NCBI GenBank assembly: GCA_023428465.1
Contig: JAEYXM010000087.1
Coordinates: forward strand, 1-8,429
Reading direction: 5' to 3'
Length of the DNA stretch: 8,429 bases
DNA from: Actinomycetes bacterium
GTDB taxonomy: Bacteria > Actinomycetota > Actinomycetes > Actinomycetales > Cellulomonadaceae
The notes beneath the pieces are model-generated. The model was not told where the DNA came from. It did not search any database and worked only from the letters and a program-made list of their open reading frames with translations. This document shows positions 5,171-8,429 of the stretch, in pieces. Position numbers and translations under genes: made by a program. Numbering within the stretch: the stretch's first letter is position 1; every line of letters starts with the position of its first letter.

Positions 5171-6136
5171 TCAGCCGATTGCTGCGCAGCTGGTCTCGTG
5201 GGGCAGGAGCGGGCGGACCCACGCCTGGTACGTCACGCCGTCCTGCTCGAAGTAGGTCGTCTGGGTCGCGGTCCCGAGGGCCGTGAGCAGCACGGACGCG
5301 GCGTCGCCGTCGATCACCGTGCACTCGTGGGCGTCGGCCAGCGGCGTGTCGATCGGCCACGGCACGACCTCGGCCTCGGGCTGGGTCGCGGCGTCCGAGC
5401 CCTCGAGGGCCCACGCGAACATCGCGACCGCGGTCGGGGCGTACTCGGTGGTGTCGGCCTCCGCCAGCGCGATGCCGTTGACCTGGGTGAGGAACTCCGC
5501 GAGCACGGCCCGCGCGGCCACCTGCTCCTCGGTGAGCCCGGACACCACCGCCGGCGGCACGCCCGCGCCGTCCACGCCCTCGCCGTCCACGCCCGCGCCG
5601 TCCATACCCTCGCCGGAGACGTACCCCAGCGCGTACGCGGCGTGCTCGTACGTGACGCCGTCGACGGTGATCGCGATGTGCGTCGTCGGGAGGTCGGCGA
5701 CGCCCGGCATCCCGTAGTCGGGCGCGGCCGTGAGCAGGCCGGCGGCGCGCGCCGCAGCGACGATCGCCTCGACGTCGGCGGCGTCGAGCTGGGAGACCAG
5801 CACGTACGGCAGCAGCGGTCCCGGGTAGATCCGGATCTGCGGGCCCGGCGTGATGATCGTGCCGTCCTCGTACACGGTGAGCTCCGGGACCTGCGAGAAG
5901 TCCCAGCCCACCGGCACGAACCCCCCGCCCGACCACACCTGCACCACCGGGGCGCCGACGCCCGCGGGCACGCCCCCCGGGCCGGGGTCGGCGGGGGCCT
6001 CGTCGGAACCTCCCGCGGCGACGTCGTCGGCCGGGGGATCGCCGGCGCCGTCACGCAGGGACTGACAACCGGTGAGCGCGAGCGCGAGGACCGCGGTCAG
6101 CGCCCAACCGGTGCGGACGAAGAGTCGGGTGCGCAC
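5171..6136 (-). CDS. Lipoprotein of unknown function
   Basis: The product is 321 residues from a GTG with a near-perfect AAGGAGG six bases upstream. Residues 1-9 carry three arginines, a hydrophobic stretch follows, and LTGC gives a lipobox with Cys24. A flexible Asp/Ala/Gly/Pro linker covers about 28-60. The mature domain has VPELTVYEDGTIITPGP (83-99) and an alpha-helical AADVEAIVAAARAAGL (119-134). This looks like a fold I have seen in uncharacterised actinobacterial lipoproteins, but I cannot name a family. A short repeat (MDGAG, VDGEG, VDGAG at about 178-192), encoded by a 15-bp tandem repeat, interrupts the domain. Two cysteines near the C-terminus (272 and 317) could form a disulfide. 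It lies on the same strand as the 96-residue gene upstream, separated by 119 bases, and has its own strong ribosome site, so it may be a separate unit. Confidence 0.9.
   Translation of the reverse strand: MRTRLFVRTGWALTAVLALALTGCQSLRDGAGDPPADDVAAGGSDEAPADPGPGGVPAGVGAPVVQVWSGGGFVPVGWDFSQVPELTVYEDGTIITPGPQIRIYPGPLLPYVLVSQLDAADVEAIVAAARAAGLLTAAPDYGMPGVADLPTTHIAITVDGVTYEHAAYALGYVSGEGMDGAGVDGEGVDGAGVPPAVVSGLTEEQVAARAVLAEFLTQVNGIALAEADTTEYAPTAVAMFAWALEGSDAATQPEAEVVPWPIDTPLADAHECTVIDGDAASVLLTALGTATQTTYFEQDGVTYQAWVRPLLPHETSCAAIG
5558..5617 (-). repeat. Four 15-bp tandem repeats inside the lipoprotein gene
   Basis: Units at 5558, 5573, 5588 and 5603 are 15 bases each. Units 1 and 3 are identical, unit 2 differs by one base and unit 4 by several. 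They encode the Val/Met-Asp-Gly-x-Gly repeat and keep the frame, so copy-number change would alter loop length without breaking the protein. Confidence 0.8.
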
Positions 6137-6142
6137 GGCACA

Positions 6143-6149
6143 CCTCCTT
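6143..6149 (-). promoter_or_regulatory. Strong ribosome binding site for the lipoprotein at 5171-6136
   Basis: AAGGAGG on the minus strand lies six bases before the GTG at 6136. It is one of the best Shine-Dalgarno matches in the window and fixes this start. Confidence 0.75.
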
Positions 6150-6255
6150 GGGTCGGGCGCCGGGGTCGCGGGGGTGCGTCCGGTGCCTGTACCTCCGTAG
6201 ATGTCGCCGGCACGCCCCGCCTTGCACGGCCACGCCGCCCGACGCCGTCGGTCGC

Positions 6256-6546
6256 CTAACGCAGGGGGTACCAGCGCGCGCCGTAGCGGCGGTAGACGCG
6301 GCTCGCCTCGACCTCGGCCATGGTGTCGGTCCGGTCGACGACGACGCGGCGCACGCCCGCGGCCGTGGCGTCGTCGGGCGAGACGTAGCGCACGACGAGG
6401 CGCGCCGTGCCCCGCACGACCTCGACCGTCGCGGCCTCGACGGCGACGAGCTCGCGGGCGGCGTCGGCCGCGGCGGGCAGGACGTCGGCCGGATCCACGC
6501 CCGGGCGCATCGCACCCACCACCATGATCACCCGGTACGACGGCAC
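6256..6546 (-). CDS. Small conserved-looking protein of unknown function
   Basis: The product is 96 residues from the GTG at 6546 and appears cytoplasmic: no signal peptide or membrane segment. It opens with PSYRVIMVVGAMRPGVDP, then a helix rich in Ala (about 20-33). Alternating Val-rich strands with RGTARLVVRYVSPDD follow, and it ends YGARWYPLR. The alpha/beta pattern suggests a small single-domain fold, but I see no catalytic motif and cannot name a family. The frame is open further upstream to 6678. I chose 6546 because TAGGGT, a good -10, lies seven bases before it and the upstream sequence is low-complexity Arg/Gly. It is divergent from the DUF2510 membrane protein gene, and the lipoprotein gene follows on the same strand after 119 bases. 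In that gap only a weak 5-bp hairpin (6239-6251) is visible. Confidence 0.72.
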   Translation of the reverse strand: MPSYRVIMVVGAMRPGVDPADVLPAAADAARELVAVEAATVEVVRGTARLVVRYVSPDDATAAGVRRVVVDRTDTMAEVEASRVYRRYGARWYPLR

Positions 6547-6553
6547 GGCCCCG

Positions 6554-6559
6554 ACCCTA
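6554..6559 (-). promoter_or_regulatory. Candidate -10 element (TAGGGT) for a leaderless transcript
   Basis: On the minus strand TAGGGT matches TANNNT and ends seven bases before the GTG at 6546, with no Shine-Dalgarno sequence in between. This supports both a leaderless mRNA and the choice of start. Confidence 0.5.
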
Positions 6560-6688
6560 CGACGCAGGCCCAACTGCGACTGGACCGCGGATCCTCCCCC
6601 GCGCGAGGCCCCCGTACTGCCATGCTTGCCCCGGAGGCGCGTACCCCGACGCGCACCGGGACCGCGCGGCGTGACCACGTGGCTGATC

Positions 6689-6698
6689 GGAGGAGGAG
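6689..6698 (+). promoter_or_regulatory. Ribosome binding site for the DUF2510 protein
   Basis: GGAGGAGGAG precedes the ATG at 6703; the best-placed GGAGG (6692-6696) leaves six bases. It rules out the longer open frame that reaches back to 6148. Confidence 0.75.
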
Positions 6699-6702
6699 CG
6701 TC

Positions 6703-7401
6703 ATGGCTTTCCGCATCGCTGGAGGAGTCGCCGCATTCTTTGTGCTTCTGGGCTCGTTCCTGCCCTGGGCTTCAGTTTCGGCGTTCGGTATGTCGGAGTC
6801 GGTGAACGGCATGGACGGCGACGCCGACTTCAAGATCCCCGGCCTCGTCTTCCTGCTGCTCGCGCTCGTCATCGGCGGCCTGTTCGGGGTGTGGAAGCGC
6901 GTCACCGTCCTCGCCGCAGGTGGTGTGTCGATCCTCGTCCTCATCCTCGGGGTCGTGGAGTTCTTCGACATCAAGGACGGCCTCGACCAGATCTCCGGCT
7001 TCGGCGACTCGTCCTACGGGATCGGCATCTTCCTCATCCTGTTCGGCGCGCTGGCCGGGATCGCGATCGCCGCCGTCGGGCAGACGCAGCTCACCGGTGC
7101 CACCGGCGCGCAGCCCGCCGCGGCGTGGGGGCAGCAGCAGCAGCCGTGGGGTCAGCAGCAGCAGCAGGCTGCCCAGCCGTGGACCCAGCAGCAGGCGCCC
7201 GCCTCCCTGCCGCCCCAGCAGGCGCAGTACCAGCAGCAGCCCGCCCAGGCCACCCCCGCCGCCCAGCCCGCTCAGGCCGCGCCGGCCGGCGCCGCTCCGG
7301 CCGGCGCCGCTCCGGCCGGCTGGATGCCCGACCCGTACGGCCAGGCCAAGCTCCGCTACTGGGACGGCACGCGCTGGACCGAGCACACCAACAACCAGTA
7401 A
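6703..7401 (+). CDS. Membrane protein with Gln-rich linker and C-terminal DUF2510 domain
   Basis: The product is 232 residues from an ATG behind a strong ribosome site. Four membrane segments are visible at about 6-26, 46-63, 68-87 and 106-125. An exposed loop after the first is rich in Asp, Gly and Met. Residues 132-205 form a low-complexity linker of Gln runs (up to five), Pro and Ala. The C-terminus carries DUF2510: WMPDPYG at 207-213 and LRYWDGTRWTEH at 217-228. DUF2510 is a short Trp-rich module common at the termini of actinobacterial membrane proteins; its function is not established. The linker presumably lets the module reach a partner. An almost perfect 15-bp hairpin follows the stop by 23 bases. 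The gene is divergent from the 96-residue gene and has no obvious operon partner. Confidence 0.93.
   Translation: MAFRIAGGVAAFFVLLGSFLPWASVSAFGMSESVNGMDGDADFKIPGLVFLLLALVIGGLFGVWKRVTVLAAGGVSILVLILGVVEFFDIKDGLDQISGFGDSSYGIGIFLILFGALAGIAIAAVGQTQLTGATGAQPAAAWGQQQQPWGQQQQQAAQPWTQQQAPASLPPQQAQYQQQPAQATPAAQPAQAAPAGAAPAGAAPAGWMPDPYGQAKLRYWDGTRWTEHTNNQ
7282..7320 (+). repeat. 15-bp tandem repeat, 2.6 copies, in the linker of the DUF2510 protein
   Basis: CCGGCCGGCGCCGCT is repeated exactly at 7282 and 7297, with a partial third copy to 7320. It encodes PAGAA units just before the DUF2510 domain and keeps the frame. Confidence 0.85.
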
Positions 7402-7409
7402 GTAGTCCT

Positions 7410-8429
7410 CTGAGGGACCTGCGTCCCAGCGCGCTGCGCCCGCGCAGCGCGCTGGGCGACCCGCTCGGCTTCAAGCACCGCGCGGGCGTCGTCATCGTCG
7501 TCCTCGTCGCCGCCGCGCTGGTCGCGGTGCCCGATGTCCCCCGCCCCGCCGCCGTCCTCATCGCGACGTTCGCGGCCGCCATGACCGCGGTGATGATCGC
7601 GCTGCACCGGCCGCCGCCGCCCCGGTTCCGCGCGACCCCGACGGCGTCGGGCGTCGAGATCACGACGAGCGTGTGGCGCGCGATCGGTGTCGTCCTGTTC
7701 GCGTGGACCGGGGCCGGCGTCCTGGGCCTGTGGGCACTGAGCGCCGCGCCGCACGCGGGCGCGTACGTCCTCGGCGCCGGCGCGCTCTGGTGCGCCTGGA
7801 GCGGGCTCTGCATGGTGGTCGCGCCCCGGACGCGGGGCACGGTGCTGCTCACCCGCGACGGCCTGACGTACACGAACCAGCGCTTCCGGGCCACGCTCGG
7901 CTGGGACGACATCGCGGCCGGTGCGGCCGACGAGAACCGCATGGTCCTGCGGCTCGCGGTCCTCCCCGGGCAGGTCGTGACGCTCGGGCGCCGACCCGGC
8001 AGCATCCGGCGGGCCCGGCCCACGGTGCCCGACGTGCTCACCGTCTCGACGCACATGATGGGGGTCCTGGCCACCGACCTGCTGCGCGTCGTCGCGCACT
8101 ACACGCAGGCGCCGGGCGTCCGCGGCGAGCTGGACACCGAGCTGGGGCTCGCGCGTGTCCGGGACCTCTGCGCGATGCCCGTCCGGAGCACCTACACCGA
8201 GCAGGAGCTCCGGCGGACCGCCATGGCGCCCGGGGGCCTGCCCATCGACGTGCCCGAGCCGTCCTTCGCCGTCTCGGTGCTCGACCCCTACACCGCGCCC
8301 CTGACCGGTGCCCACGTACCGACGTCGGGCGGGCGGCGCCCGCTCCTGGCCGCCGCGGCCCGCGAGAACCGCGCGGCCGCGCGTGGCCTGCACTGGACGT
8401 GGACGGTCGTCGGGGTCCTGTGCCTCGGC
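7410..8429 (+). CDS. Multi-pass membrane protein, 5' part (3' end outside the window)
   Basis: This frame runs open to the last base, giving about 340 codons. Hydrophobic segments lie at about 26-41, 46-64, 86-105 and 112-130, and another begins at the window edge. A soluble region between them contains GTVLLTRDGLTYTNQRF and LGWDDIAA. That pattern resembles the strands of small bacterial PH-like domains, but I would not name the family from it. The start is unresolved. The frame has no ATG, GTG or TTG until GTG 7527, which would cut off the first membrane segment. Codons already end in G or C from about 7410, where a CTG occurs, so a CTG start or an error is possible. ATG 7581 is the first ATG. 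The gene follows the DUF2510 gene on the same strand and may share its envelope context. Confidence 0.75.
   Translation, partial: MRDLRPSALRPRSALGDPLGFKHRAGVVIVVLVAAALVAVPDVPRPAAVLIATFAAAMTAVMIALHRPPPPRFRATPTASGVEITTSVWRAIGVVLFAWTGAGVLGLWALSAAPHAGAYVLGAGALWCAWSGLCMVVAPRTRGTVLLTRDGLTYTNQRFRATLGWDDIAAGAADENRMVLRLAVLPGQVVTLGRRPGSIRRARPTVPDVLTVSTHMMGVLATDLLRVVAHYTQAPGVRGELDTELGLARVRDLCAMPVRSTYTEQELRRTAMAPGGLPIDVPEPSFAVSVLDPYTAPLTGAHVPTSGGRRPLLAAAARENRAAARGLHWTWTVVGVLCLG
7425..7456 (+). terminator. Perfect 15-bp inverted repeat after the DUF2510 gene
   Basis: The arm at 7425-7439 (CCCAGCGCGCTGCGC) pairs perfectly with 7442-7456 across two bases. It starts 24 bases after the stop at 7401 and is a strong hairpin in RNA, although no T-run follows. 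The arms also lie inside the open frame of the next membrane protein, so the hairpin may instead affect that gene's translation. Confidence 0.5.

Noticed and set aside
4927..5286. Plus-strand Gly-Glu-Pro open frame starting at ATG 4927
   Set aside because: The ATG lies in the palindrome, no Shine-Dalgarno sequence precedes it, Gly is interrupted at several triplets, and its second half is antisense to the lipoprotein gene.
6148..6702. Upstream extension of the DUF2510 protein
   Set aside because: It is antisense to the 96-residue gene, and a strong GGAGGAGGAG site fixes the start at 6703.
7091..8393. Long minus-strand open frames at the right end
   Set aside because: They are antisense to the DUF2510 gene and the last membrane protein, and are composed of Arg/Ala/Gly/Asp-rich filler.

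Overview
The window is very GC-rich with strongly G/C-ending codons, long spurious open frames on both strands, frequent GTG starts and several genes that appear to be transcribed without a leader. Together with the protein families seen (DUF6318-type lipoproteins, a DUF2510 C-terminal domain, a septum-formation-family lipoprotein), this points to a high-GC actinobacterium, most likely of the order Micrococcales. A Cellulomonas-like host is my best guess, from recognition only.

Layout, left to right. (1) 1-1387 (+): the 3' end of a DUF6318-type lipoprotein gene, translationally coupled through an ATGA overlap to an exported PKD-domain protein. (2) 1514-2029 (+): a small four-helix membrane protein that overlaps its convergent neighbour by 20 bp. 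(3) 2010-2918 (-): a two-repeat septum-formation-family lipoprotein. (4) 2919-3141: a divergent intergenic region with three TTGTCCACA-like 9-mers. (5) 3142-3855 (+): a second DUF6318-type lipoprotein, paralogous to the one at the left edge. (6) 3875-4837 (-): an AlkA/HhH-type DNA-3-methyladenine glycosylase. (7) 4838-5170: an intergenic block with a 66-bp interrupted palindrome, a 17-copy 9-bp tandem repeat and a 13-bp hairpin. (8) 5171-6136 (-): a lipoprotein of unknown function. (9) 6256-6546 (-): a 96-residue protein of unknown function. (10) 6703-7401 (+): a membrane protein with a Gln/Pro/Ala linker and a DUF2510 tail. (11) About 7410 to the end (+): the 5' part of a multi-pass membrane protein, cut by the window edge.

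Seven or eight of the ten genes encode exported or membrane proteins, and four of those are predicted lipoproteins, so this is a cell-envelope neighbourhood with one DNA-repair gene embedded in it. The genes are mostly separate transcription units on alternating strands rather than one operon. The only clear co-translated pair is DUF6318-PKD. I see no RNA gene, transposase, integrase, CRISPR array or defence system.

The least ordinary part is 4889-5154. Its 9-bp repeat reads as an almost regular Gly-X-Y (collagen-like) tract on the minus strand, behind an AAGGAGG sequence and a GTG. The palindrome next to it looks like a copy of a dispersed intergenic repeat.
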